A DNA stretch of 52,357 bases from an uncultured Rhizobiaceae group bacterium (GTDB lineage: Bacteria > Pseudomonadota > Alphaproteobacteria > Rhizobiales > Rhizobiaceae): the NCBI GenBank assembly GCA_937951645.1, contig CALFBM010000041.1, positions 1 to 52,357 of the forward strand. The letters run 5' to 3'. The notes beneath the pieces are model-generated. The model was not told the DNA's origin. It saw only the letters and a list, made by a program, of their open reading frames with translations, and made no database searches. The translations under genes were made by a program, and so were the position numbers. Below are positions 9,897-21,667 of this stretch, piece by piece. Numbering within the stretch: the first letter of the stretch is position 1; every line of letters begins with the position of its first letter.

Positions 9897-10544
9897 TTAT
9901 TGTTTACTCCCGCAAAGCGTGAGGAATTGCTCCACCGCCCTTTGCGCAAATTTTTCTATCTGCTTTTTTGAAAGCCTTTTGTCATCGCCAAGAAGTGCAC
10001 GAATTTGAACATCAGCGATGACTAGTCCAAAAAATGTCCTGAATGCTTCATCACCCTGCACTGTAATAATGCTTGCCTTATGACCCATCAGGAAAATGGG
10101 CAACAATCTGCTACGCATGGCAAAAGGGCCATTTTCAAGCACAATCCGCCCCAGGCTAGACTTGTTATTGCCTGCATGAGAAACTGCAAGACGATTAAGT
10201 GCAATGGAAACATCTCCCGTCAAAACAGTCAGCCAGCTAAAAGCAAACTCATTTAACGTCTCTGCAAAAGCTTCCAGCGTCAAATTATCACCATCAAGCT
10301 TCGGCATACGAACCTTGGATGCTTGCCACTGAACTGTGGCCGTCAGCAATCCGTCGCGGTCACCAAACCAGCGGTAAAGCGTTTCCTTGGAACATGAAGC
10401 ACGCCGCGCAACAGAGGCCATGGAAAAACCATCCCCCTCTTCAACCATAAGATCAAGCACGACAGAAAGCACTTCCTGCTCTCTTGCTGAAGGCGTTTCT
10501 TCGGCAATTACCTGCTCTTTAATAATGTTTACCTGTTCGTTCAT
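9897..10544 (-). CDS. TetR family transcriptional regulator
   Basis: This 215-residue protein has an N-terminal TetR DNA-binding domain with the helix-turn-helix at about residues 40-61 (SMASVARRASCSKETLYRWF), followed by GDRDGLL. The rest is a helical ligand and dimer domain that I cannot link to a known effector. A perfect 16-bp palindrome lies 8 bases upstream of the start codon and is a strong candidate for its own operator. Because ilvC follows after 36 bp, the regulator could also affect branched-chain amino acid synthesis, although TetR proteins more often control efflux or lipid genes. Confidence 0.88.
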   Translation of the reverse strand: MNEQVNIIKEQVIAEETPSAREQEVLSVVLDLMVEEGDGFSMASVARRASCSKETLYRWFGDRDGLLTATVQWQASKVRMPKLDGDNLTLEAFAETLNEFAFSWLTVLTGDVSIALNRLAVSHAGNNKSSLGRIVLENGPFAMRSRLLPIFLMGHKASIITVQGDEAFRTFFGLVIADVQIRALLGDDKRLSKKQIEKFAQRAVEQFLTLCGSKQ

Positions 10545-10552
10545 GTTTTTAT

Positions 10553-10568
10553 CGTACCGTACGGTACG
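10553..10568. promoter_or_regulatory. Perfect 16-bp palindrome, probable TetR operator
   Basis: CGTACCGTACGGTACG is identical to its reverse complement. A further ACGGT-like half overlaps its right side (10561-10570), so ACGGT repeats in a short span. It lies 9-24 bases before the TetR start codon, where a bound dimer would block transcription or initiation. The core ACCGTACGGT is a common shape for TetR operators. The assignment to this regulator is inferred from position. Confidence 0.75.
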
Positions 10569-10648
10569 GTTCGGGTCAAGGATATATCAATATTTTAAAA
10601 GAAACCCGAACATTACATATTTAAGGAATGAACCACTAACTCGGAATA

Positions 10649-12193
10649 TTAAAAGTCACCAAGTTGATACTTCTCAATCTCACGCGCGCGCTTGCCTTGA
10701 AACGTTTTAACAATCAATACATAAGCAAAAAATGCCATTGCAATTAATGCAACCAAAACAAGATCAAGGCGCGTAAATCCCAAATAAACATAATAGGAAG
10801 GCAAGAATGCACCTTCTTCTTTAATCAAGCCACTCTTCTGTGTGTTCTTGTTTTTAGATTCAGTTACACTCTGTGGGGCTGTTTTCTTTACAACCGCTTT
10901 ATCAAAATTACTGCCAGAGGATATCTCATTGCTTACATGCGGGGTATTTCCATTCAAAGACATGTCTTTAAATGCTTTTTGGGCACCCTGCATAGTGCAA
11001 TAAGAAATCCCGAACATACAGATTAAACCAATTATCAAGCCTTTTTTTACACCAGATGTTAAACCAAATGTATTTTTGTCATTCCCTACATTTACACGAT
11101 CAACAACAGACATTGAAGCATCATTAAAATTTAATGCTTTCGTCATTTTTGGTTCAGTTTTTGTTTTCAAGCCAAAGATTGGCGCTGATGAGTTTTCACC
11201 TTCACTCATACGAGCCTGCAAACCAAAACGGGTATCTTTTCTTGCCCTCGTATCATAAGCCATTCCACCTGAGTGCTTGACAAGAACTGCCACACGTTGC
11301 GCAATGGTTGGGTGCGTTGCAAATTCGCCAACGGTAGCACCATCAATCATCATGGCATCAGCAATGGGATCAATTCCGTCAATTTCGCTCATGCCTTCAA
11401 TTTTTTGAAGAGCAGAAATAAGCGCCGCAGGGTTATGAGTGAGGCGAACAGCCTCTGCATCAGCAATAAACTCACGCGCAGAAGCAATTAGCAGGCGGGA
11501 GACCTTGCTAAGCGTCATGGCAAGTCCGGAGACAAACCCGGCGCTTAAAAACAAGATCAAAAATGGTGGAAAAAGAACCAAAAAGATAACAGTTTTGGGG
11601 CCCTTTATCTTAAGCACATTAAGCTTATCAAGGAACGTCAAGCTGGTCATGGCAATATTGGCAAAAGCCATAAGGCGAATATCACCATTTTTTATATGCG
11701 TAATTTCATGCGCAATAACAGCAGCCAGCTCTTCATCATCCAGGGATTTCAGCAAACCATCAGTCACAACAAGAGTACTGGAACTCTCGTTTAAACCACA
11801 AACAAATGCATTTCTTGCCTCACTATTGATCAAAGCAACCTCTGGCTGCTCAATACCTGCAGTAATTGACAAGTCTTGCACAATTTTATGAAGTCTCGGA
11901 TTGGTCAAATTTCCGATAGTTGAGAACTGCATATCATGTTTGATATTTTTCTTGTAAAAGAAAAGATTACCAATAAAGAAGACTGCGCTGAAAATACCCA
12001 CCCAAACGCCATAGCCGATTAAATAGCCAACAGGATTTACAAAAATCATGTTGGTTGGATCTTTAAACAATAAAATCAGTGATAAAATAACACCGCCAAG
12101 TATCTGGAATGCAAAGGCAAACCCTAAAAATATCCAAAGCGAGCGGAAATTGTTCCGCATGACATGGCCGTAAAAACCATTCACCTTAAGCAT
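10649..12193 (-). CDS. M48 family membrane metalloprotease (HtpX-like)
   Basis: This 514-residue inner-membrane zinc protease has two hydrophobic segments near the N-terminus (about residues 18-43 and 56-79). The active site AHEITHIKNGD follows with His162, Glu163 and His166, and then a third-ligand region AREFIADAEA with Glu241. A hydrophobic pair lies between the two (about 200-228). The C-terminal 180 residues are unlike HtpX: a polar region, a transmembrane segment around 387-400, a Ser/Lys-rich stretch, and a last transmembrane segment near 475-495. It lies 27 bp after lemA. The LemA/M48 pairing is a recurrent arrangement in bacteria and suggests membrane-protein quality control. The C-terminal extension has no function I can name. 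Confidence 0.88.
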   Translation of the reverse strand: MLKVNGFYGHVMRNNFRSLWIFLGFAFAFQILGGVILSLILLFKDPTNMIFVNPVGYLIGYGVWVGIFSAVFFIGNLFFYKKNIKHDMQFSTIGNLTNPRLHKIVQDLSITAGIEQPEVALINSEARNAFVCGLNESSSTLVVTDGLLKSLDDEELAAVIAHEITHIKNGDIRLMAFANIAMTSLTFLDKLNVLKIKGPKTVIFLVLFPPFLILFLSAGFVSGLAMTLSKVSRLLIASAREFIADAEAVRLTHNPAALISALQKIEGMSEIDGIDPIADAMMIDGATVGEFATHPTIAQRVAVLVKHSGGMAYDTRARKDTRFGLQARMSEGENSSAPIFGLKTKTEPKMTKALNFNDASMSVVDRVNVGNDKNTFGLTSGVKKGLIIGLICMFGISYCTMQGAQKAFKDMSLNGNTPHVSNEISSGSNFDKAVVKKTAPQSVTESKNKNTQKSGLIKEEGAFLPSYYVYLGFTRLDLVLVALIAMAFFAYVLIVKTFQGKRAREIEKYQLGDF

Positions 12194-12220
12194 GACAAAA
12201 TCCCCGAAGCGTCAATCTGT

Positions 12221-12799
12221 TTAGGCAGAAAAATCCACTTTAACAGGTTCATCCATCAACATGCGTTCAGTGCCAAGATTGAAGTGCTCACGCTTGCCAA
12301 CATTGGTCTTGGCAGCAATTACATTCGCAGGGAATTGACGAACGGTTGAGTTAAATTCTTCAACCGTCACATTAAAGAAACGACGTGATGCGGTTACACG
12401 ATTTTCAATATCAACCAGTTCATTTTTAAACTGCTGAAAATGACTTGAAGCTTTCAACTCCGGAGTACTATCACCTGCATTAATAACAGACATGATTGTC
12501 TTGCTAAGCTTTGCTTCAGCTTCAAGTTTAATACTTTGCTTGGTTGCTTTTAACGCAGCTTCACGCGCATTTAGGAGCTTGTCCAAAATTTCAGTCTCGT
12601 GCTTCAAATAGCCTTTAACTGTTTCCAGCAAACCTGGAAGAAGCGTATGTCTGTGTTTCATGAGAACATCGATATCAGCATAGGCAGTATTACAACGTTC
12701 ATCCAATGCAACCAGCCTGTTATAAGTTGCAAACATTTTATAGCCAAAAATCCCCGCAACGCCTACCGCACCTAAAGTGCCATATAAAAGATATTCCAT
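12221..12799 (-). CDS. LemA family protein
   Basis: This 192-residue protein has a single N-terminal transmembrane helix (about residues 3-22), then the long helical LemA domain with ERCNTAYADIDVLMKHRHTLLPGLLETVKGY. The N-terminal LVALDERCNTAYADI and the late RFFNVTVEEFNSTVRQFPANVIA are family signatures. LemA proteins are anchored in the inner membrane; their biochemical role is poorly defined. The neighbouring M48 protease gene, 27 bp downstream, is the usual partner, and the two are almost certainly one transcript. Confidence 0.92.
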   Translation of the reverse strand: MEYLLYGTLGAVGVAGIFGYKMFATYNRLVALDERCNTAYADIDVLMKHRHTLLPGLLETVKGYLKHETEILDKLLNAREAALKATKQSIKLEAEAKLSKTIMSVINAGDSTPELKASSHFQQFKNELVDIENRVTASRRFFNVTVEEFNSTVRQFPANVIAAKTNVGKREHFNLGTERMLMDEPVKVDFSA

Positions 12800-12992
12800 A
12801 ACCCATTCTCCACCTAAATTTCAGATTCATGTATAAATTCTTTTTTTTAAATTGAACCTAATCAATACAGTTAAGAATGGGTTTATTTTCAATTTGTATT
12901 TGAAATACTTATCTTAAAAAAATATTATAATATCAAAAGTATAGATTACAGTCAGGTTTAATGGGTGAATACAAAACGGGAGTATTGTTAAA

Positions 12993-13658
12993 ATGACTGA
13001 ATCAATTTTTTCACGCGTAAAGCGGATGGTTTCTGGTAATGTTGAAGACATGGTAGACTCCATGGAACGCGCTGGCGGTGCAAGTGTCATGCGTCAGGCA
13101 ATTCGTGAAGTTGACCAGGTAGTTGCAGAAGCCAAAACTGAACGCGATGAAGCAACTGCACAACGCTTGCAAGCAGTACGCCAACAGCGCATGTATGCCG
13201 AGCGCCTGGAAGACATGCAAGAAAAAGCTCAATATGCAATGGATCAGGGGCGTGATGATCTGGCAGAAGCAGCATTGCATCGTCAAATGGACTTTGAAGC
13301 TCAAAAAGCAAAACTCTCTGACATTGAAACACAAGCCGCTGAACAAGAACGCCAGATGGAAGAGTCTTTGGCCTCTCTGGAAATTCGCAAGGCTCATCTG
13401 GAAGAAGAACTAAAACATTTTGAAACAGCGCGTGCAGATGCAGACTTGGAAAGCTGCCATCCTGAATCTAAGGGCGCTGATGCTGTACGTCGTGTTGAAC
13501 GCGCAGAAACAGCCTTCACCCGCGCTATGAGCGGTGCAGGTGGAACAACCGATATTGCCAAAGGCGAGCATATCAAAAAGGTAGCCGAAATTGACACAAT
13601 GCGTAAGCAATCTGAAATCGAAGAACGCATGGAAGCACTTCGTAAAAAAGTAAGCTAA
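12993..13658 (+). CDS. PspA/IM30 family membrane-associated protein
   Basis: This 221-residue, almost wholly helical protein starts with a short amphipathic stretch (IFSRVKRMVSGNVEDMVDSME) and continues as a long coiled coil to about residue 150, rich in Glu, Gln, Arg and Ala. This matches the PspA/IM30 family, whose members polymerise on the cytoplasmic face of stressed membranes and preserve the proton gradient. It diverges from lemA across a 193-bp AT-rich gap. No PspF-type sigma-54 promoter (-24/-12) is evident there. A strong terminator follows it. With LemA and the M48 protease next door, this is a small membrane-maintenance group. Confidence 0.88.
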   Translation: MTESIFSRVKRMVSGNVEDMVDSMERAGGASVMRQAIREVDQVVAEAKTERDEATAQRLQAVRQQRMYAERLEDMQEKAQYAMDQGRDDLAEAALHRQMDFEAQKAKLSDIETQAAEQERQMEESLASLEIRKAHLEEELKHFETARADADLESCHPESKGADAVRRVERAETAFTRAMSGAGGTTDIAKGEHIKKVAEIDTMRKQSEIEERMEALRKKVS

Positions 13659-13699
13659 CACGCACTTTCTTATACTTATTTTGAATATCATTATCAGAG

Positions 13700-13725
13700 C
13701 CCTGTAATTTATTACAGGGTTTTTT
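13700..13725 (+). terminator. Intrinsic terminator of the pspA-like gene
   Basis: Arms 13700-13707 and 13712-13719 pair perfectly over 8 bp with a 4-nt loop (9 bp if the loop tightens to 2 nt), followed by six T at 13720-13725. It lies 42 bases after the stop. Confidence 0.92.
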
Positions 13726-13873
13726 CATTACATTGTATTCCAACAATACTAGCGTCTTTCAAACTTTAAAAGCAGCTTTGACACCATCACAAAACATCCT
13801 TGCAAAAAGTCAAATATTTCACTGGCGCAAAATGTGATTCCCTACTAAGGTTTCTGCAAATTCAATCTAGAAA

Positions 13874-15331
13874 ATGAGTATTTCAATGAAAGACATGCGC
13901 AAATTTTATATCAACGGTGAGTGGGTTGATCCAATCAACGGAACTGACTTTGATGTCATCAATCCATCAACAGAAGAAGCCTATGCCGTTATTTCGCTCG
14001 GCGGAAAAGAAGATGCCGAAAGAGCAATCGCTGCTGCAAAAGCTGCTTTCCCTTCATGGAGCAAATCCGGCAAGGCTGAGCGCATAGAATTGATGGAAAC
14101 AATTCTGGAAGTCTATATGAAACACTCAGATGAAATGGGTGAAATAATTTCAGAAGAAATGGGTGCGCCCATCAGCATGTCCAAGGCATCACAATCAGGC
14201 ACAGGTTCTTACCACATCAAGGCTTTCATTGACGCAATGAAAACCTATGAATTTGAGCGTGAATTGCGTGCAGATACACCAAATGACCGCATCATCCACG
14301 AGCCAATCGGCGTTTGTGGCTTGATTACACCATGGAATTGGCCGATGAACCAGATTGCTCTGAAAGTAATGCCGGGCATTGCAACTGGGTGTACAACAGT
14401 GCTGAAACCATCAGAGCAATCTCCCCTTTCCGGCGTATTGTTCTCTGAAATCCTGCATGAAGCAGGCGTTCCTGCAGGCATTTACAACATGGTCAATGGT
14501 GATGGCCCAGGTGTTGGTACAACCCTTTCAGGCCATAAAGACGTTGACATGATCTCGTTCACTGGTTCAACGCGCGCAGGTACGCTTATTACTAAAAATG
14601 CAGCAGATACACTCAAGCGTGTATCACTGGAGCTTGGTGGTAAAGGCGCAAATATCGTTTTTGCAGATGCCGCTCCTGATGCCGTTAAAAATGGTGTAAT
14701 TCGTTGTTTCAACAATACTGGTCAATCTTGTAACGCCCCTACCCGCATGTTGGTAGAGCGTTCACGCTATGACCAGGCAGTAGAAGAAGCCATCGCACAG
14801 GCAGAAGCAACAGCCGTTGATCTTGCTTCAAAGGAAGGTCGTCACATTGGGCCGGTTGTAAACGAATTGCAGTTTAATAAAATTCAAAACCTGATTGAAG
14901 TTGGCATCAAGGAAGACAATGCCAACCTTGTTGCGGGTGGCATGGGTCGTCCAGAAGGCATGAACCGTGGTTACTTTGTACGACCAACTGTTTTTGCAGA
15001 TTGCACAAACGACATGCGCATCTGTCAGGAAGAAATCTTCGGCCCGGTTCTGTCCATGATGCCGTTTGATACAGAGGAGGAAGCAGTCGATATTGCAAAT
15101 GACACGCTTTACGGACTTACCAACTACGTACAGACTACTGACCCTGAAAAAGCAAACCGTGTTGCACGTGCAGTTCGTTCAGGCATGGTAGACATGAACG
15201 GTCAAGCCAGATCGGCTGGCGCACCATTCGGTGGCTACAAACAATCAGGCAATGGTCGTGAAGGTGGCATCTGGGGTTTGGAAGAGTTCCTGGAAATCAA
15301 GGCAATTGGTGGCTGGAACCCGGAAGCTTAA
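13874..15331 (+). CDS. NAD(P)+-dependent aldehyde dehydrogenase family protein
   Basis: This 485-residue cytosolic oxidoreductase oxidises an aldehyde to the acid. All family landmarks are present: the ITPWNWPMNQ cofactor segment near 150, TTVLKPSEQSP, SFTGSTRAG, the LELGGKGANIVF motif with the general base Glu253, and NTGQSCNAPTR with the catalytic Cys286. EEIFGPVLSMMPFDTEEEA and a late GGYKQSGNGREGG close the fold. The substrate is not evident. Three in-frame ATGs occur in the first eight codons; I use the first. A small membrane-protein gene begins nine bases after the stop. Confidence 0.92.
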   Translation: MSISMKDMRKFYINGEWVDPINGTDFDVINPSTEEAYAVISLGGKEDAERAIAAAKAAFPSWSKSGKAERIELMETILEVYMKHSDEMGEIISEEMGAPISMSKASQSGTGSYHIKAFIDAMKTYEFERELRADTPNDRIIHEPIGVCGLITPWNWPMNQIALKVMPGIATGCTTVLKPSEQSPLSGVLFSEILHEAGVPAGIYNMVNGDGPGVGTTLSGHKDVDMISFTGSTRAGTLITKNAADTLKRVSLELGGKGANIVFADAAPDAVKNGVIRCFNNTGQSCNAPTRMLVERSRYDQAVEEAIAQAEATAVDLASKEGRHIGPVVNELQFNKIQNLIEVGIKEDNANLVAGGMGRPEGMNRGYFVRPTVFADCTNDMRICQEEIFGPVLSMMPFDTEEEAVDIANDTLYGLTNYVQTTDPEKANRVARAVRSGMVDMNGQARSAGAPFGGYKQSGNGREGGIWGLEEFLEIKAIGGWNPEA

Positions 15332-15340
15332 TTTCAAACC

Positions 15341-15724
15341 ATGCCGGGAAATAACAAAAGGCTGCAAATTTTTGCACTGATTTTATTTTCCATCGGCATA
15401 ATTGGTTTTCTTGGCATGGGGCTATCGCTTACGTGTATTACGTGGGGGATAGCCTTTCTTTTGTTTATTTGGGATCATCAAACGCAGAAGGAAAAACAAA
15501 AGGAAATCAAACGTAAGTTCATTTCCAGGTTTGTATCCAGTAACCTATGCGCTAATGCACTCAATCCAAGTTTGGTTTATAAGATAATAGAAAAGAATAA
15601 CGATACAATAAAAGTCCAGATCATATGGCATAATGACAAACCAAAGACAGAGGGAGAAATTTACGAAATATCACTAGAGAACGCTAGACCCTTCAATGAG
15701 GAGCTATTCATAAACCTGACATAG
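15341..15724 (+). CDS. Small membrane protein of unknown function
   Basis: I do not recognise this 127-residue protein. Residues 8-44 form two hydrophobic segments with a tight turn (IGFLGMGLSLTC), followed by a lysine-rich stretch DHQTQKEKQKEIKRK consistent with a cytosolic face. The remaining 70 residues look like a small soluble domain, ending in Phe-Asn-Glu-Glu-Leu-Phe. It starts nine bases after the aldehyde dehydrogenase stop, so it is probably cotranscribed. Base use is more AT-rich than in its neighbour, so it may be lineage-specific. Confidence 0.6.
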   Translation: MPGNNKRLQIFALILFSIGIIGFLGMGLSLTCITWGIAFLLFIWDHQTQKEKQKEIKRKFISRFVSSNLCANALNPSLVYKIIEKNNDTIKVQIIWHNDKPKTEGEIYEISLENARPFNEELFINLT

Positions 15725-15734
15725 GATTTATGAA

Positions 15735-15811
15735 TGGTACGGTTGGGAGGAATCGAACCACCGGCCTCTTGCGCCACAAGCAAGCGCTCTAACCAACTGA
15801 GCTACAACCGC
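15735..15811 (-). tRNA. tRNA-His (anticodon GTG)
   Basis: This 77-nt cloverleaf includes an encoded 3' CCA. The acceptor arm is GCGGTTG/CAACCGT with a G1-U72 pair, the anticodon stem is CTTGC/GCAAG, and the loop TTGTGGC gives GTG. The base at 73 is A and the base before G1 is T, so there is no encoded G-1, unlike most bacterial tRNA-His. This matches the atypical tRNA-His known from a large alphaproteobacterial clade. The T stem GGTGG/CCTCC has one U-U mismatch at 51-63. Confidence 0.93.
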
Positions 15812-15975
15812 ACATCTTCATTCAGAAGCAATGTTGAAATACGAACATCTCACTTGATTTGCAAGAAAAACTTCGCACATTTGTCATATTTTCTAAATAA
15901 GTGTCATTAACCCTGAATTCAAGCAATTCCGTCAAACCTTCATTATTCCTAGACCAGCGAACCAGAGCGCGGTAT

Positions 15976-15990
15976 TAACAGTTTATTAAG
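15976..15990. promoter_or_regulatory. Perfect CtrA-type box upstream of the histidine kinase
   Basis: TTAA at 15976-15979 and TTAA at 15987-15990 are separated by exactly seven bases, which is the full TTAA-N7-TTAA consensus for the cell-cycle regulator CtrA. It lies 83 bases before the kinase start codon, a plausible promoter position. In an AT-rich genome such a match can arise by chance. Confidence 0.5.
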
Positions 15991-16073
15991 AATAAATTGC
16001 GGGACAGAATGGTGAGGACCTGTTCCAAACAACAAGTTTGTGGGCGGCAAACACAAGTATTGAGTAAACGCGT

Positions 16074-19238
<3,165 letters not shown>

Positions 19239-19258
19239 TTTTCATCCAGGATAATTAG

Positions 19259-19290
19259 GAAAAGGCACCAAATTGGCACCTTTTCTTTTT
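19259..19290 (+). terminator. Intrinsic terminator of the histidine kinase gene
   Basis: Arms 19259-19265 and 19279-19285 form a 7-bp stem with a short inner CC/GG helix, followed by five T at 19286-19290. It lies 20 bases after the kinase stop and separates it from the convergent symporter gene. Confidence 0.82.
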
Positions 19291-19302
19291 CATATCCATT
19301 GC

Positions 19303-20856
19303 TTAGTGCTTGAACTTCTTGATCTCACCTGCTGCAAGGCGGTTGCTGTATGAAGCAAGTTCTTTTTTCACCAATCCCATCAGGAAGTAGAGAGCAAAAA
19401 TATTCACAACAGCCATGGCAAAGATTGCTGCATCCGAGAAATCAATCACAGGACCAAGACTTGCTGCGGCACCAATCACGATGAAGACACAGAAAATAAG
19501 CTTGAATGCAAGTTCTGAATTTTTGCCTTCGCCAAACAAATACGTCCAGCTTTTCAATCCATAGTATGACCAGGATATCATGGTTGAAAAAGCAAACAGA
19601 ACAACTGCAATCGCAAGCACATATGGGAACCATGAGATAGAAGCCCCGAATGCTGCAGACGTTAGCGACACACCTGAATTACCATCAACCGTTGCAATGG
19701 CATTACCTGCTTCATTAAGCTGATAAAGGCCTGTTGCCGGATCGACGATCAATTGCTGGGAAATCGTAATGACCAGGGCAGTCATGGTACAAATCACAAC
19801 GGTATCAATCAGCGGCTCAAGCAAGGATACAAATCCTTCTGTGATTGGCTCTTTGGTTCTTACCGCAGAATGAGCAATCGCAGCAGAACCAACACCAGCC
19901 TCATTTGAGAATGCCGCCCGTTTGAACCCCTGGATAAGAGCGCCAACAAAACCACCAGCAATACCCAGGCCTGTGAAAGCACCAACAAATATCTGGCCAA
20001 ATGCCCAGCCAATCATATCGTAATTGACAAGCAGGATAATCAAGGCTGCACCCACATAAAGTATGCCCATGAATGGAACCACTTTTTCTGTTACGCGAGC
20101 AATGGATTTCACACCACCTACAATCACAGCAAATACAACACCCGCAAAGATAATACCGGTAATCCAGCCTGGATAATCGCCTACAATCCCTGAAATTTGG
20201 GCATGTGCCTGATTGGCCTGGAACATATTCCCGCCGCCAAGAGCACCCAAAATACAAAAGACCGAGAAAAGCACCGCAAGAATTTTACCACCGGGAAGAC
20301 CCAACTCAGTAAAACCCTTTGAGATGTAGTACATCGGGCCACCGGAAACAGTGCCATCCGGATATTCATTACGGTATTTTACACCAAGCGTACATTCGGT
20401 AAATTTTGAGGCCATGCCCAAAAGACCTGCAAGGATCATCCAGAACGTGGCACCCGGACCACCAATACCAACAGCAACGGCAACACCTGCAATATTACCA
20501 AGACCAACAGTTCCGGACAAGGCAGTAGCCAACGCCTGAAAATGGCTAACCTCACCTGCGTCATTGGGATCAGAATAATCCCCTTTCACAAGACCGATGG
20601 CATGTTTGAAGAAGCGAAACTGCACAAACCCGAAATAGAAAGTAAAGACAGTGGCAGCTATCACAAGCCACATTACAATCCAGGGAAAGCTGGTTCCGGG
20701 GAATGGCGCAAAGATAAGACTTACAAAAGGGCCGGTGACGGCTGCAAAAGTTTCATTGACCTTTTGATCAAGTGACATGGCTTCTTGTGCATTGGCAGCA
20801 TTTGATAAAAGAACAGATGCAAAAAACGACAGTATTATGGTTTGAAAATTTCTCAT
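19303..20856 (-). CDS. Alanine/glycine:cation symporter (AGCS family)
   Basis: This 517-residue inner-membrane transporter couples Na+ (or H+) to uptake of alanine or glycine. About eleven transmembrane helices are visible. The AGCS signatures are LATALSGTVGLGNIAGVA near residues 110-127 and GFKRAAFSNEAGVGSAAIAH around 300. The N-terminus has a signal-peptide-like stretch ending in NAANAQEA, which the longer members of the family also show. The universal stress protein gene ends 11 bp upstream on the same strand, so the two are probably cotranscribed. Substrate preference cannot be read. Confidence 0.92.
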   Translation of the reverse strand: MRNFQTIILSFFASVLLSNAANAQEAMSLDQKVNETFAAVTGPFVSLIFAPFPGTSFPWIVMWLVIAATVFTFYFGFVQFRFFKHAIGLVKGDYSDPNDAGEVSHFQALATALSGTVGLGNIAGVAVAVGIGGPGATFWMILAGLLGMASKFTECTLGVKYRNEYPDGTVSGGPMYYISKGFTELGLPGGKILAVLFSVFCILGALGGGNMFQANQAHAQISGIVGDYPGWITGIIFAGVVFAVIVGGVKSIARVTEKVVPFMGILYVGAALIILLVNYDMIGWAFGQIFVGAFTGLGIAGGFVGALIQGFKRAAFSNEAGVGSAAIAHSAVRTKEPITEGFVSLLEPLIDTVVICTMTALVITISQQLIVDPATGLYQLNEAGNAIATVDGNSGVSLTSAAFGASISWFPYVLAIAVVLFAFSTMISWSYYGLKSWTYLFGEGKNSELAFKLIFCVFIVIGAAASLGPVIDFSDAAIFAMAVVNIFALYFLMGLVKKELASYSNRLAAGEIKKFKH

Positions 20857-20867
20857 TGGTTTTCCCC

Positions 20868-21305
20868 TTATCCCACAACCGTTACAGGAACACTCGCACT
20901 CATCACCAGATTGGATGTAGCACTTCCAAAAATACGTTGCGTAAAGCCGCCTTCCGAAGAACGGCTAACCACAATCTGGTCAGCTTTTTCCTCGTTGACA
21001 ATCGTAATGATCGTTTCTGCAACATCACCATGGCGCACAATACCTCTGGCCTTTGCACCTGAATCCGTTAAAGCAGCAACCGCTGGCTCTACCACGCGGG
21101 ACATGGCCATGGAGATTTCTTCTTCACGCCTCTTGTGACGTTCAGCATTTTCTTCCGGTGTTTGAAATGAGTATGGTGACCACTCAATCACATATACCAC
21201 CAGTAATTCGCAGTTACCGATCATTTCAGCAGTACGTTTTGCAAAGACAACCGCACGTTCTCCTGATCCGTGGCCATCGAGGCCAATAACAAGTTTTGTA
21301 GTCAT
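20868..21305 (-). CDS. Universal stress protein (UspA family)
   Basis: This 145-residue single-domain Usp starts with the strand VIGLDGHGSGERAVVFA and ends SASVPVTVVG, both typical. The ATP-binding motif G-x2-G-x9-G(S/T) is changed: the segment reads SRSSEGGFTQRIFGS, so the first two glycines are serines and ATP binding is uncertain. It is the first gene of a probable two-gene unit with the AGCS symporter. Usp proteins sited beside transporters often modulate them or respond to the same stress; here that is inference. Confidence 0.88.
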   Translation of the reverse strand: MTTKLVIGLDGHGSGERAVVFAKRTAEMIGNCELLVVYVIEWSPYSFQTPEENAERHKRREEEISMAMSRVVEPAVAALTDSGAKARGIVRHGDVAETIITIVNEEKADQIVVSRSSEGGFTQRIFGSATSNLVMSASVPVTVVG

Positions 21306-21667
21306 AAACTTCTCTCCTTGTTCTTTGAAAAACAGATGTCATGGAGAATACCCACACCCCATTAGCCTATCGACATCCGATCAAAGAATTATCCAAAAAC
21401 AGGATACCCTCAAACTTTAGTATAAACGTATGATTTTTTATAATGATCTGTAATTTTATAAAATTGGAAATTTATGACTTATTATAAGGGCTTTATCAGG
21501 CTTATTCTCTGTATTATTCGGTCAAGACAATATTAAATAGTTATTGAGCATTCAAACAATTATCAAAATTGGGGCCGAGTGAGCTGTTTGCAAACCTGCC
21601 TTTTGCTTGTGGCGAAACACACTTCCGCATTCACTAGCCCGAGGCCCGAACTGTGTTCTCCAACAGC

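Noticed and set aside
15735-15811. tRNA-His as a pseudogene because of the T-stem mismatch
   Set aside because: All other arms pair, CCA is encoded and the anticodon loop is normal, so a functional tRNA is more likely.
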